A stretch of 36,017 bases of DNA from Vannielia sp. (lineage in GTDB: Bacteria > Pseudomonadota > Alphaproteobacteria > Rhodobacterales > Rhodobacteraceae), in contig NZ_JARGND010000035.1 in NCBI RefSeq assembly GCF_029212645.1, positions 1 to 36,017 of the forward strand, read 5' to 3'. Position numbers and translations under genes: made by a program. The notes beneath the pieces are model-generated. The model did no database searches. It saw nothing but the letters and a program-made list of their open reading frames with translations, and was not told the DNA's origin. Shown one piece after another: positions 1-8,120 of the stretch; the first letter of the stretch is position 1; each line of letters opens with the position of its first letter.

Positions 1-178
1 AGATCAGCACAAAATCCCCGTTGGAGGTGTGATTGGCGAAGTAAACCCGCTGGTCCGGCACCGGCTCACACCCGGCCCAGATGCCGCGAACGGCGGTAAC
101 GAGCCAGGCAAAGAACACGATGGCGTGGCCGGTGTGCTTTGCCACAAAGGCGCGGGCGTGTCGGGAAATTGCGTTCAT
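1..178 (-). CDS. 1-acyl-glycerol-3-phosphate acyltransferase-like protein (PlsC family), N-terminal part
   Basis: The 3' part lies outside the window; only about 59 N-terminal residues are visible. They begin at the ATG read on the minus strand at 178 and show a hydrophobic segment (IVFFAWLVTAV) followed by NHTSNGDFVLI. HTSNGD fits the HX4D catalytic motif of glycerolipid acyltransferases, so the likely role is acyl transfer to lysophosphatidic acid or a related lysolipid at the inner membrane. The start is 9 bp downstream of the methyltransferase stop, so it is probably the last visible gene of a lysE-methyltransferase-acyltransferase operon. Without the C-terminal motifs the exact acceptor cannot be named. 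Confidence 0.7.
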   Translation of the reverse strand, partial: MNAISRHARAFVAKHTGHAIVFFAWLVTAVRGIWAGCEPVPDQRVYFANHTSNGDFVLI

Positions 179-187
179 CGGGGGAGG

Positions 188-796
188 TTAACCCTTTGGC
201 GTGTCATTGGGAATCCCCTGCGCAAGCAGGCAGATAAAGCGCGAAGGGGTGCCATCCATCCCCGGACCCTCAGACAGGCGGCGCGAAACGGGGGCAAAGC
301 CTGCGCGCGTGAGGTGCTCATCAAGCTGCGCTTCGGTGTAATAGCTGTAAAATCGGCCAATACTGTCAGGCCCTTCACCTATGCCCAGCTTCATCCCAAG
401 GTGCAGCCAGCCGCCGGGTTTGAGGGCGCGGTGCAGGCGGCTGAGGTGGCCGGGAAAATCGGCGCGGGGGGCGTGCAGCAGCGAGAAATTGGCCCAGATC
501 GCATCATAAAGCGCCACCCCGTCGATCTGATGAAACAGCGCTTGGCGAGCGTTGACGCCGGGGCGCTTTGCCGCGAGCGCCACCATCTCTGCCGAGCCAT
601 CTACCGCCTCCACACTATGCCCGGCCTGCACAAAGCGGGCGGCGTAATGGCCGGGCCCGCAGCCCAGATCAAGCACATGGGCAGGGGCGGGCAGGCGGGC
701 GCAGAGGGCGTCAAAATCAGGCCATTCCTGCAGGTTCTTGGTGCGCTCGGCATAGTCCTGCGCGCGGGCGTTATAAACGGCGAGCGTGTCGCTCAT
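188..796 (-). CDS. Class I SAM-dependent methyltransferase
   Basis: This 202-residue protein has a Rossmann-fold methyltransferase motif I, VLDLGCGPGHY, at about residues 41-51. An acidic residue ends the second strand (VEAVDGSAEM), and a later motif reads LKPGGWLHLGM. These features bind S-adenosylmethionine. The family methylates many small molecules, and nothing here identifies the acceptor. Its ATG overlaps the TGA of the upstream lysE-type gene by 4 bp (794-796 against 793-795), so the two are translationally coupled. The acyltransferase follows 9 bp after its stop. It is soluble, with no signal peptide. Substrate unknown; a lipid precursor is a guess from the neighbour only. Confidence 0.85.
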   Translation of the reverse strand: MSDTLAVYNARAQDYAERTKNLQEWPDFDALCARLPAPAHVLDLGCGPGHYAARFVQAGHSVEAVDGSAEMVALAAKRPGVNARQALFHQIDGVALYDAIWANFSLLHAPRADFPGHLSRLHRALKPGGWLHLGMKLGIGEGPDSIGRFYSYYTEAQLDEHLTRAGFAPVSRRLSEGPGMDGTPSRFICLLAQGIPNDTPKG

Positions 797-1398
797 GCGC
801 GCTCAAACGCCAGCTTCAGCCCAAGGGCCGCGAAGGAGGCCGCAAAGGCCCGCCGCATCCACGCCATCGCCCGCTCAGAGGCCAGCACCCGCGCCCGCAT
901 GGTGCCCGCCAGCAGCGCATAAAGCGCAAACACCGCCGCCGTCATCGCGCAAAACGCCATGCCGAGCGTGACAAGTTGCGGCGTGGCGGCGCGGCCTGGG
1001 TCAATGAACTGCGGCAGGAAGGCCAAAAAGAACAGCGGCAGCTTGGGGTTGAGAATGTTGAGCATTATCCCGCGGCGCACGATCCGCAGAGCATCGGCGG
1101 GTTTGGCGGCCTCTACCTTGAGCGTGCCACGCCCGCGCAGCGTGCCCCAGGCCATCCAGAGCAGGTAGGCGACCCCCGCCCATTTGATCGCCTGAAACAA
1201 CAACGCCGAGGTGTGCAACACAGCCGCCAGCCCCGCCAGCGCGGCCACCAGATGCACCACCGTTGCCAGCGTGCAGCCGATCACCGCCAGAAAGCCGGGC
1301 CGCAACCCGCCGCCAAGCGTCATCGAGAGGGTGTAAACAACGCCAATCCCCGGCGCGAGGCAAACGATGAAGGAGGTCAGCAGGAAGGCAAAGGTCAT
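793..1398 (-). CDS. LysE/RhtB family amino-acid exporter
   Basis: This inner-membrane protein of about 201 residues belongs to the LysE/RhtB translocator family, which exports amino acids or derivatives. The N-terminal helix contains the family signature FIVCLAPGIGVVYTLSMTLGGG, and the middle holds GIMLNILNPKLPLFFLAFLPQF, with the conserved N-P-K motif of these exporters. Five to six hydrophobic helices are visible. The reading frame is open upstream to 1512, but the ATG at 1398 matches the usual family N-terminus, and the extra upstream residues look non-coding. It is the first gene of a minus-strand set with the methyltransferase and acyltransferase. The substrate cannot be read from the sequence. 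Confidence 0.88.
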   Translation of the reverse strand: MTFAFLLTSFIVCLAPGIGVVYTLSMTLGGGLRPGFLAVIGCTLATVVHLVAALAGLAAVLHTSALLFQAIKWAGVAYLLWMAWGTLRGRGTLKVEAAKPADALRIVRRGIMLNILNPKLPLFFLAFLPQFIDPGRAATPQLVTLGMAFCAMTAAVFALYALLAGTMRARVLASERAMAWMRRAFAASFAALGLKLAFERA

Positions 1399-1553
1399 GA
1401 GCTGCTTTTTCTTTCTGGCAAGGCGGCCATCAGCGCAGGCGATTGCGCCACCGCCCCATTGGGGGCGAGGGTAAGGCACAAATGAGCAAAGCACAGGAGC
1501 GGCATCCGCCAAGCCTGCCCCATCACCGGCCGTCTGGGAAGCTGCAAATGCGC

Positions 1554-2504
1554 TCAGGCTGGCTCGCGCAGCACGCGGGGCACCTTGAACTCCACCCGCT
1601 CCTGCGCGGTTTCCACCAGCTCCACCGTCACATCGTAGTGGGCGTGAAAGGCGTCAACCACCTCGTTGATCAGCACTTCCGGCGCCGAAGCCCCGGCGGT
1701 GATCCCGACCCTGCGCGCGCCCTCAAGGGCCCGCCAATCAATATCCCCCGCCCGCTGCACAAGCTGGGCATAATCACAGCCCGCCCGGCGCCCAACCTCA
1801 ACCAAGCGGCGCGAGTTTGAGGAGTTTGGCGCGCCAACCACCAGCAGCGCATCGGCGCGCGGCGCAATCGCCTTCACCGCCTCCTGCCGATTGGTGGTCG
1901 CATAGCAAATGTCTTCCTTATGGGGGCCAACAATGGCCGGAAAGCGGGCCTTGAGCGCGGCCACGATCTCGGCGGTGTCATCCACCGAAAGGGTCGTCTG
2001 GGTGACAAAAGCCAGCTTTTCGGGATCGCGCACTTCAAGGCGGGCCACATCCTCTGGCACCTCCACCAACAGCACCTCACCTTTTGGCAATTGCCCCATG
2101 GTGCCCACGGTTTCCGGGTGGCCCGCATGGCCAATCATCACCATCTGAAGGCCATTCTCGGCGTGGCGCTCGGCCTCGATATGCACTTTCGAAACAAGCG
2201 GGCAGGTCGCATCCACAAAAACCATCTCACGCCGCTCGGCCTCGGCAGGCACCGATTTGGGCACCCCATGGGCCGAAAAGATCACCGGGCGATCCGGCGC
2301 GCATTCCTCCAGCTCCTCCACAAAAACCGCGCCCTTCTCGCGCAGCCCATCCACCACATATTTGTTGTGAACGATCTCATGGCGCACAAAAACTGGCGCC
2401 CCCCACTTCTCCAGCGCCATCTCAACGATCTTGATGGCCCGGTCGACACCGGCACAAAAGCCCCGGGGGGCGGCGAGCAACAGGGTGAGGGCAGGTTTTT
2501 CCAT
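1554..2504 (-). CDS. ispH: 4-hydroxy-3-methylbut-2-enyl diphosphate reductase
   Basis: IspH catalyses the last step of the MEP isoprenoid pathway, reducing HMBPP to isopentenyl and dimethylallyl diphosphate with a [4Fe-4S] cluster. The 316-residue protein has the three cluster cysteines: C17 ([11 protein letters not shown]), C101 ([12 protein letters not shown]) and C200 ([11 protein letters not shown]). The proton-donor glutamate is E131 (GHPETVG), and the substrate-binding histidines and TTN motif are present. The frame is open upstream to 2720, but the ATG at 2504 gives the normal length and N-terminus ([17 protein letters not shown]). The extra upstream codons run into the repeat at 2551-2692 and are not part of the gene. 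It appears to be transcribed alone. Confidence 0.96.
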   Translation of the reverse strand: MEKPALTLLLAAPRGFCAGVDRAIKIVEMALEKWGAPVFVRHEIVHNKYVVDGLREKGAVFVEELEECAPDRPVIFSAHGVPKSVPAEAERREMVFVDATCPLVSKVHIEAERHAENGLQMVMIGHAGHPETVGTMGQLPKGEVLLVEVPEDVARLEVRDPEKLAFVTQTTLSVDDTAEIVAALKARFPAIVGPHKEDICYATTNRQEAVKAIAPRADALLVVGAPNSSNSRRLVEVGRRAGCDYAQLVQRAGDIDWRALEGARRVGITAGASAPEVLINEVVDAFHAHYDVTVELVETAQERVEFKVPRVLREPA

Positions 2505-2550
2505 GCCATGAGAGGTAGTGCGGCCAGCGCCCAAGGTAAACCACCCCTCC

Positions 2551-2692
2551 CTCTCAACGCTCCTTAAAATATCCCCGCCGGAGGCCCTTGATCTCTTCTG
2601 GCAACCACGGCGGCCCCATGCCTGACAGCACCCAAAAACGCCAATCGTTGCCCCACAGCGCCAAATCCATAAATGGAATGCGCCGCAGGCGC
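2551..2692 (-). repeat. Dispersed Rhodobacteraceae-type repeat, long copy
   Basis: Read on the minus strand, this element begins with the hairpin GCGCC-TGC-GGCGC followed by ATTCC (2675-2692). It ends with GCCTCCGGCGGGGATATTT, then a GGAGCGTTGAGAG tail (2551-2585). The same two end blocks occur next to each other in the copy at 14554-14620. Here they are separated by about 90 bp that carries a 38-codon ORF. Partial copies lie at 19715-19749 and 28707-28757. From general familiarity, GC-rich GGATATTT motifs of this kind are common between genes in Rhodobacteraceae; its function is unknown. Confidence 0.75.
2554..2670 (-). CDS. Putative 38-residue Trp-rich peptide inside the dispersed repeat
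   Basis: This short ORF occupies the body of the long repeat copy. It starts at the ATG at 2670, stops just inside the repeat's end block, and is rich in Trp and aromatic residues (begins [17 protein letters not shown]). The repeat's end block itself encodes the C-terminal residues [11 protein letters not shown]. The frame is also open upstream across the hairpin block (ARLRRIPF). I do not recognise a function. It may be only the coding-looking body of a repeat, or a remnant of a gene whose ends became the shorter repeats. Expression is unproven; conservation of the reading frame in other copies would be the deciding evidence. Confidence 0.3.
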   Translation of the reverse strand: MDLALWGNDWRFWVLSGMGPPWLPEEIKGLRRGYFKER

Positions 2693-2718
2693 GCATTCGG
2701 ATCACGGGCGCTCCAAGC

Positions 2719-2747
2719 AAAAGGCCCGCCGGGGAGGGCGGGCCTTT
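2719..2747 (-). terminator. Rho-independent terminator of the NYN gene
   Basis: AAAGGCCCGCC (2720-2730) and GGCGGGCCTTT (2737-2747) form a perfect 11-bp stem around a 6-nt loop. On the minus strand the hairpin is followed by TTTTGCTT. It lies 5 bp after the NYN gene stop. Confidence 0.85.
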
Positions 2748-2752
2748 GTGGC

Positions 2753-3328
2753 TTATTCGTGGGTGAGTTCTTCAGCCCCGGCCGGGGTGGGGCGCGGGTC
2801 ACGCGGGGGACGGCCGATCACGTCTTTCAGCTCATCAAGCTCGATGAAGTTATCCGCCTGGCGGCGCAACTCATCGGCAATCATCGGCGGTTGGCTGCGG
2901 ATGGTGCTCACCACCGAAACGCGCACGCCTTGCCGCTGGAGGCTCTCCAGAAGCGGGCGAAAGTCACCATCGCCGGAAAACAACACCACATGGTCCACAT
3001 GCGGGGCCAGTTCCATCGCATCGACCGTCAGCTCGATGTCCATGTTGCCCTTCACCTTCCGGCGGCCCTGGCTGTCCACGTATTCTTTGGCGGGTTTGGT
3101 CACCATCGAGAAGCCGTTGTAGTGGAGCCAATCCACCAGCGGGCGGATCGGCGAATACTCGTCATTCTCCAGCAGCGCGGTATAGTAGAATGCGCGCAGC
3201 AGTTTGCCACGGCGCATGAATTCCTGACGCAGGAGTTTATAGTCGATATCAAAGCCCAAGGCCTTGGCCGCAGCGTAAAGATTTGACCCATCAATAAACA
3301 GAGCGAGGCGCTCATCACGGTAGAACAT
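2753..3328 (-). CDS. NYN domain (PIN-like nuclease fold) protein, LabA/DUF88 family
   Basis: This 191-residue protein has the NYN/PIN-like layout: D13 in LFIDGSNL, D97 in KGNMDIEL, and D120 and D122 in [12 protein letters not shown]. These acidic residues form the metal-dependent nuclease centre in PIN and NYN folds, so a role as a single-strand RNA endonuclease is likely but is inferred from the fold. The C-terminal tail (about 165-191) is polar and low-complexity. It is divergent from folK across 135 bp and is closed by a strong hairpin terminator, so it is probably monocistronic. A plausible start region (AAGGGTATTTCA before the ATG) supports the call. Confidence 0.85.
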   Translation of the reverse strand: MFYRDERLALFIDGSNLYAAAKALGFDIDYKLLRQEFMRRGKLLRAFYYTALLENDEYSPIRPLVDWLHYNGFSMVTKPAKEYVDSQGRRKVKGNMDIELTVDAMELAPHVDHVVLFSGDGDFRPLLESLQRQGVRVSVVSTIRSQPPMIADELRRQADNFIELDELKDVIGRPPRDPRPTPAGAEELTHE

Positions 3329-3463
3329 TGAAATACCCTTTCTTTATATCCTTTCGCGGCCTTCCCATTAATCGTGCGTGGTGGCAGGGAGTGAGTGGTG
3401 GCGCCTCGAAAGCTTTATCGAAAATAGTGTAAAAAACCTCTGTCGCAACCCTTCGGATGTCAC

Positions 3464-4030
3464 ATGACCGTCACAAAATGCCTAGTTGCCGTCGGGGCAA
3501 ATTTACCGTCACCCCATGGTTCTCCACTTTTAACCGTTTCTGAAGGTATTTCAGCGCTTGAATGTGATTCGGTTTCCATTGTGGCAAAAAGCCGCTTCTT
3601 TGAAACGCCGGCCTTTCCGGCGGGGGCGGGACCGGCCTTTATAAACGCGGCGGTTGTGGTGGAAACGTCGCACTCACCTGCGGCGTTACTGGCCCATTTG
3701 CACGAGGTGGAATCGCGCTTTGGCCGCAGGCGGAGGCAGCGGTGGGGGCCCCGTGCGCTTGATCTGGACCTGATCGCAGCGGGGGGGCAGGTGTGCCCTG
3801 ACCGGGCAACATGGCAGGCCTGGGCCGATATGGCGCCGCAGCGGCAGGCCGAGGAGACCCCAGCAGAGCTGATTTTGCCGCATCCGCGCCTTGCCGAGCG
3901 GGCCTTTGTTCTGGTCCCGCTGGCCGAGATCGCGCCGGAATGGTGCCACCCGGTCACCGGCCTGACGGTGGCGCAGATGTTGGCCGCCCTGCCCATGGGC
4001 GAGCGGGCGGCGGTAAAACCCGTGTCATAA
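3464..4030 (+). CDS. folK: 2-amino-4-hydroxy-6-hydroxymethyldihydropteridine diphosphokinase
   Basis: FolK (HPPK) transfers pyrophosphate from ATP to 6-hydroxymethyl-7,8-dihydropterin in folate synthesis. The 188-residue protein shows the family order: an N-terminal LVAVGANL strand, FETPAF near residue 46, and the signature [15 protein letters not shown], whose aspartates near 100 and 102 bind magnesium. The later motif reads [19 protein letters not shown]. An insertion between the DLDL motif and LPHPRL (about residues 106-135) makes it somewhat longer than E. coli FolK. It stands just upstream of rpoZ, which has its own promoter. No other folate gene is in the window. Confidence 0.95.
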   Translation: MTVTKCLVAVGANLPSPHGSPLLTVSEGISALECDSVSIVAKSRFFETPAFPAGAGPAFINAAVVVETSHSPAALLAHLHEVESRFGRRRRQRWGPRALDLDLIAAGGQVCPDRATWQAWADMAPQRQAEETPAELILPHPRLAERAFVLVPLAEIAPEWCHPVTGLTVAQMLAALPMGERAAVKPVS

Positions 4031-4054
4031 CGCCCATAATGCCGCTTGATCCCC

Positions 4055-4083
4055 TTGCAAACCGGGATTTCCCCCGGTAGATA
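4055..4083 (+). promoter_or_regulatory. Predicted sigma-70-type promoter of rpoZ
   Basis: TTGCAA at 4055-4060 and TAGATA at 4078-4083 are separated by exactly 17 bp. They lie about 37 bp before the rpoZ ATG, which is preceded by an AGGAGA ribosome-binding site at 4109-4114. The spacer also holds a short dyad (ACCGGG/CCCGGT) that could act as a folK-end hairpin. Confidence 0.6.
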
Positions 4084-4119
4084 CGCGTTTTCACGTCCCC
4101 CACCGACTAGGAGACCCTG

Positions 4120-4473
4120 ATGGCCCGCGTCACAGTTGAAGATTGCGTCGATAAAGTTCCCAACCGCTTCGAGCTTGTCATGCTCGCCGCGCATCGGGCG
4201 CGTGAGATTGCAGCCGGTGGTGCCATCACCGTGGAGCGTGACAACGACAAGAACCCCGTTGTTTCCCTGCGCGAAATCGCCGAGGAAACCCAGCGGGCCG
4301 ACGATTTGCGCGAGCGGATGATCGAGAGCTATCAAACCCAGATCGAGGTTGATGAGCCCGAAGAAGACGCCATGGCGCTCTTGATGGGGGCCGAGGCCGA
4401 CAAGCCCGCCGACGATGATATGTCGGAAGAGAAGCTGCTGCGCGCTTTGATGGAAGCGCAGGAAGCCAAGTAA
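4120..4473 (+). CDS. rpoZ: DNA-directed RNA polymerase omega subunit
   Basis: Omega helps fold and retain the beta' subunit of RNA polymerase. The 117-residue protein begins [24 protein letters not shown]. It contains the conserved R-A-R-E-I helix ([10 protein letters not shown]) and the [12 protein letters not shown] segment, typical of alphaproteobacterial RpoZ, followed by an acidic tail of variable sequence. The start is fixed by the AGGAGA site 6 bp upstream and by the normal N-terminus. It lies 24 bp ahead of rsh, the (p)ppGpp enzyme gene, a common bacterial pairing (rpoZ-spoT). Omega contributes to the ppGpp-binding site of proteobacterial RNA polymerase. Confidence 0.97.
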   Translation: MARVTVEDCVDKVPNRFELVMLAAHRAREIAAGGAITVERDNDKNPVVSLREIAEETQRADDLRERMIESYQTQIEVDEPEEDAMALLMGAEADKPADDDMSEEKLLRALMEAQEAK

Positions 4474-4497
4474 CCCAAGGCACGAAGGGCGACAAAA

Positions 4498-6615
4498 ATG
4501 GACGCCGACGGTCTCGTCGCCCTCGTATCTTCCTACAACCCGCATTCGGATACGGCCAAGATCGCCGAGGCCTATGCCTTTGGCGATGAAATGCATGCCG
4601 GGCAGGTGCGCCAATCCGGCGAGCCATATTTCACGCATCCCGTGGCCGTGGCTGAGCTTTTGGCCCGCCAAAAGCTGGATGACGCGACCATCATCACCGC
4701 CCTGCTGCATGACACCGTGGAAGACACCAAGGCGCGTTTCACCGATGTGTCCGAGCGTTTTGGCGAGGAGGTCGCCTATCTGGTTGATGGGGTGACCAAG
4801 CTCACCAACCTGCAACTCTCCTCCACCGAGACCAAGCAGGCAGAGAACTTTCGCAAGCTTTTCATGGCGGTCAGCAAAGACCCGCGGGTGCTGCTGGTAA
4901 AGCTGGCCGACCGGCTGCACAACATGCGCACGATCAAGTATCAGCGCCCCGAAAAGCAGGCCCAGAAGGCCCGCGAAACCATGGACATCTACGCCCCGCT
5001 GGCGGGCCGCATGGGCATGCAGTGGATGCGCGAAGAGCTGGAGGATCTGTCCTTCAAGGTGCTCAACCCCGAGGCGCGCAACTCGATCATCCGCCGCTTC
5101 ATCATGCTCCAGCGCGACAGCGGCGATGTGATCGACAGCATCACCGGCGATATCCAGAAGGTGCTGAAAAAGGCGCAGATCAAGGGCGAGGTCTTTGGCC
5201 GCGCCAAAAAGCCCTTCAGCGTGTGGCGCAAGATGCAGGAAAAGCAAAAAAGCTTTTCGCGGCTGGCGGATATCTACGGCTTTCGGGTGATCGTGGGCAG
5301 CGAGGCAGATTGCTACCAGGTGCTCGGAGCGATCCATGCCCGCTGGGCGGCGGTGCCGGGCCGGTTCAAGGATTACATCTCGAACCCCAAGGCCAACGGC
5401 TACCGCTCGATCCACACCACCGTGGCGGGCCGTGACGGCAAGCAGGTAGAGGTGCAAATCCGCACCCGCCAGATGCATGAGGTCGCCGAGGCCGGGGTTG
5501 CCGCGCATTGGAGCTACCGTGACGGCGTGCGCGCCGAAAATCCCTTTGCGGTGGATCCGGCACATTGGATCAGGGCCCTCAGCGAGCGCCTAGACGAGAC
5601 CGATCACGACGAGTTTCTCGAACACGTCAAGCTGGAGATGTACCAGGACCAAGTCTTTTGCTTCACCCCGAAGGGCGATGTGATCAAGCTGCCGCGCGGC
5701 GCCACCCCGATTGATTACGCCTATGGCATCCACACCCGGATCGGCGATAGCTGCGTTGGTGCCAAGATCGACGGGCTGCGCGTGCCGCTCTGGACCCGGC
5801 TGAAGAACGGCCAGCAGGTTGAGATCATCACCGCCGAGGGCCAGCGCCCGCAGCCAACATGGCTTGATATCGTGGTGACAGGCCGCGCCAAATCGGCGAT
5901 CCGCCGCTCCCTGCGTGAAGAGGACCGCGAGCGTTTCATCAAGTTGGGCCGCGAGCTGGCCCGCGTGGCCTTTGAGCATATCGGCAAGAAGGCGACCGAT
6001 AAGGCGCTGGCCACCGCCGCGCGCACCCTGGGCCTTGCCGAAGCCGAGGATCTGCTGGCCCGCCTTGGATCAGCCGAGCTGACGGCGCGGGATGTTGTTG
6101 GCACCCTTTACCCCGAGCTTGCTGCCGCGCCCCAGGGCGAGGTGGTTGAAGAAAGCCGCGCTGTCGTTGGCCTGCCGGAGGGCCAGATTTCAACGCGGGC
6201 GCAGTGCTGCCAGCCGGTGCCGGGTGAGCGAATCGTTGGCATCACCTATCGCGGCCAAGGGGTGATCGTGCATGCGATTGATTGCCCGGTTCTGGTGGAT
6301 TTCGAGGAGCAGCCGGAACGCTGGGTTGATTTGCGCTGGCACTCCGGCCCGCATGGCGCGGTTCATACCGTGAGCATGCAGGTGGCAATTTCCAATGATG
6401 CAGGGGTGCTGGGGCGCATCTGCACGCTGATCGGAGAGCAGAAGGCCAATATCTCCGACCTGCATTTCATTGATCGCAAACAAGACTTTTACCGCCTGCT
6501 GATAGATGTTGATTTGCGCGACGTTGAACATTTGCACATGGTGCAGACAGCGCTTGAGGCTGATAGCGACGTGGCCGAGATTACGCGGGTCAAGAACGTG
6601 GACCGAAAACCATGA
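4498..6615 (+). CDS. rsh: Bifunctional (p)ppGpp synthetase/hydrolase (Rel/SpoT/Rsh)
   Basis: This is the single long RelA/SpoT homologue in the window (705 residues). It makes and degrades the stringent-response alarmone. The hydrolase HD domain is intact: H47 in FTHPVAV and the H71-D72 pair in LLHDTVEDT. The synthetase domain is also intact, with YISNPKANGYRSIHTTV near 293-309 and EVQIRTRQMHEVAEAGVAAHW near 318-338. A TGS domain follows (about 385-450, VFCFTPKGDVIKLPRGATPIDYAY), then a Cys-containing region (RAQCCQPVPG) and a C-terminal ACT domain (about 635-705). Both active sites look functional, as expected for an alphaproteobacterial Rsh. It is probably cotranscribed with rpoZ, 24 bp upstream. 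Confidence 0.96.
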   Translation: MDADGLVALVSSYNPHSDTAKIAEAYAFGDEMHAGQVRQSGEPYFTHPVAVAELLARQKLDDATIITALLHDTVEDTKARFTDVSERFGEEVAYLVDGVTKLTNLQLSSTETKQAENFRKLFMAVSKDPRVLLVKLADRLHNMRTIKYQRPEKQAQKARETMDIYAPLAGRMGMQWMREELEDLSFKVLNPEARNSIIRRFIMLQRDSGDVIDSITGDIQKVLKKAQIKGEVFGRAKKPFSVWRKMQEKQKSFSRLADIYGFRVIVGSEADCYQVLGAIHARWAAVPGRFKDYISNPKANGYRSIHTTVAGRDGKQVEVQIRTRQMHEVAEAGVAAHWSYRDGVRAENPFAVDPAHWIRALSERLDETDHDEFLEHVKLEMYQDQVFCFTPKGDVIKLPRGATPIDYAYGIHTRIGDSCVGAKIDGLRVPLWTRLKNGQQVEIITAEGQRPQPTWLDIVVTGRAKSAIRRSLREEDRERFIKLGRELARVAFEHIGKKATDKALATAARTLGLAEAEDLLARLGSAELTARDVVGTLYPELAAAPQGEVVEESRAVVGLPEGQISTRAQCCQPVPGERIVGITYRGQGVIVHAIDCPVLVDFEEQPERWVDLRWHSGPHGAVHTVSMQVAISNDAGVLGRICTLIGEQKANISDLHFIDRKQDFYRLLIDVDLRDVEHLHMVQTALEADSDVAEITRVKNVDRKP

Positions 6616-6667
6616 GACAAGCGTCGCTCGCACATCGCGCAGGGCGGCAGAACGAAGGGGTTGAGGC

Positions 6668-7339
6668 TTGGTATTCAAGCGGCGGGAAAGACGAAGCTGG
6701 TGGCGTATTGTCATCGAGTTTTTCTATCCGCGTGGCGGCTGGTATCGGGCGGCGCAATATGTGCGCCACCGCCTGCGCCGCTTGCCGGATCAACCGCACC
6801 GCATAGCGCGGGGCATTTTTGCCGGTGTTCTGGTCAGCTTCACGCCCTTCTTCGGGCTGCATTTCCTGTCGGCCTTCCTGATAGCCAAGGCGATGCGCGG
6901 CAATGTGCTGGCCGCACTGCTGGGCACATTTGCGGGCAACCCCGTGACCTTTCCGATCATTGCGGCGGGCAGTTTGCGGCTGGGCCATGAGCTGCTGGGC
7001 ACCCGCCCGCGCTTTGGCAATTCGCCGCCGCCCGGCCCCAACGGGCTGATGGAGCAATTTGCCGGGGCGACCTCGGATTTGTGGAACAACATTCTCGCCC
7101 CCTTTGGCGGGCGCACCCCGCAGTGGGACCATCTGATCGGTTTCTTCCATGATGTCTGGCTGCCCTATCTGGTGGGCGGCATCATCCCCGGTGTGTTGTG
7201 CGCGCTTGTGTCTTACTACGTGACGGTGCCGCTGATCACCGCCTACCAGCACCGCCGCAAGGGCGACCTGAAGAAGAAGCTTCAGGAAATCGCCGCCAAG
7301 CGGAAAAAGCAGGCTGACGAGGCGGCGGATACCAAGTAG
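6668..7339 (+). CDS. DUF2062 membrane protein
   Basis: This 223-residue protein matches the DUF2062 family: RRLPDQPHRIARGIFAGVLVSFTPFFGLHFLSAFLIAKAMRGN, then the family's GNP motif (TFAGNPVTFPII) and a third hydrophobic stretch near 165-190. The N-terminus is basic (RRERRSWWRIVIEFFYPRGG), and the C-terminus is a Lys-rich helix (residues 195-223). I chose the TTG at 6668 because the family N-terminus begins VFKRR and GAAGGGG stands 8 bp upstream. The nearest in-frame ATG would remove conserved residues. The molecular function of the family is unknown. It sits between rsh and pdxJ, an arrangement I recognise from other Rhodobacterales. Confidence 0.88.
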   Translation: MVFKRRERRSWWRIVIEFFYPRGGWYRAAQYVRHRLRRLPDQPHRIARGIFAGVLVSFTPFFGLHFLSAFLIAKAMRGNVLAALLGTFAGNPVTFPIIAAGSLRLGHELLGTRPRFGNSPPPGPNGLMEQFAGATSDLWNNILAPFGGRTPQWDHLIGFFHDVWLPYLVGGIIPGVLCALVSYYVTVPLITAYQHRRKGDLKKKLQEIAAKRKKQADEAADTK

Positions 7340-7379
7340 CGTCGCGCCCGGAATGCCAGCCAAAGCGAGGGTCTGAAAG

Positions 7380-8120
7380 ATGGAAAAGCTGCGCCTTGGG
7401 GTGAACATTGATCATGTGGCAACCGTGCGAAACGCCCGTGGCTCGGCCTATCCCGAACCGCTGCGCGCCGCCCTTCTGGCCGAGCAGGCCGGGGCTGATG
7501 GCATCACCGCGCACCTGCGCGAAGACCGCCGCCACATCTCTGACGCCGATATCGAGGCGCTGGCCGGGGCGCTCACGGTGCCGCTCAACTTTGAGATGGC
7601 GGCAACCGATGAGATGCAGGCGATTGCCTTGCGCCACAAGCCGCATGCCGTGTGTATCGTGCCTGAAAAGCGTGAGGAGCGCACCACCGAGGGCGGGCTT
7701 GAGGTGGCGCAGGATGAAAACCGTCTTGCCACTTTCATCGCCCCGCTGGCCGATGCGGGCTGTCGCGTGTCGATCTTTATCGCCGCCGATGCGCCCCAGA
7801 TCAAGGCGGCGCATCGCATTGGTGCGGCGGTGGTTGAGCTGCACACCGGGGCCTATTGCGATGCCCATGCCGAGGGCCGGTTTGCGGCGCGCGACGCCGA
7901 GCTTGAGCGGCTGCGCGAGATGGCAGCCCTTGCTGCATCGCTTGGGCTGGAGGTGCACGCAGGCCATGGGCTGACCTATGACACCGTGCAGCCCATTGCC
8001 GCCTTCCCGGAGGTGCGCGAATTGAATATCGGGCATTTCCTGATTGGCGAGGCGATCTTTCGCGGGCTTGAAGGCGCGATCACCGAGATGCGCCGCCTGA
8101 TGGATGAGGTGCGCGGCTAG
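7380..8120 (+). CDS. pdxJ: Pyridoxine 5'-phosphate synthase
   Basis: PdxJ condenses 1-deoxyxylulose 5-phosphate with 3-amino-2-oxopropyl phosphate to give pyridoxine 5'-phosphate, in the DXP-dependent vitamin B6 pathway. The 246-residue TIM barrel carries the N-terminal motif [18 protein letters not shown], then [11 protein letters not shown], and [17 protein letters not shown] with its active-site glutamate. The C-terminal motifs are [11 protein letters not shown] and [14 protein letters not shown]. Length and all motifs are typical. Its TAG stop overlaps the stop codon of the convergent gap gene in the sequence CTAG. The B6 product serves PLP enzymes such as the MalY-type aminotransferase and LysA also found here, though no regulatory link is implied. 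Confidence 0.97.
   Translation: MEKLRLGVNIDHVATVRNARGSAYPEPLRAALLAEQAGADGITAHLREDRRHISDADIEALAGALTVPLNFEMAATDEMQAIALRHKPHAVCIVPEKREERTTEGGLEVAQDENRLATFIAPLADAGCRVSIFIAADAPQIKAAHRIGAAVVELHTGAYCDAHAEGRFAARDAELERLREMAALAASLGLEVHAGHGLTYDTVQPIAAFPEVRELNIGHFLIGEAIFRGLEGAITEMRRLMDEVRG

Noticed and set aside
1399..1553. Possible small gene between the LysE gene and ispH
   Set aside because: The open frames here are extensions or antisense shadows of the flanking genes, with no start site or family features.
2704..2802. N-terminal extension of the repeat ORF to 82 codons
   Set aside because: The extension runs through the NYN terminator hairpin and into the NYN coding end, so it is unlikely to be translated.
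3460..5565. 701-codon open frame on the minus strand
   Set aside because: It runs antisense through folK, rpoZ and rsh, all of which have intact family motifs. The translation is His/Leu-rich and has no recognisable domain. Long antisense frames are expected in GC-rich codon-biased DNA.
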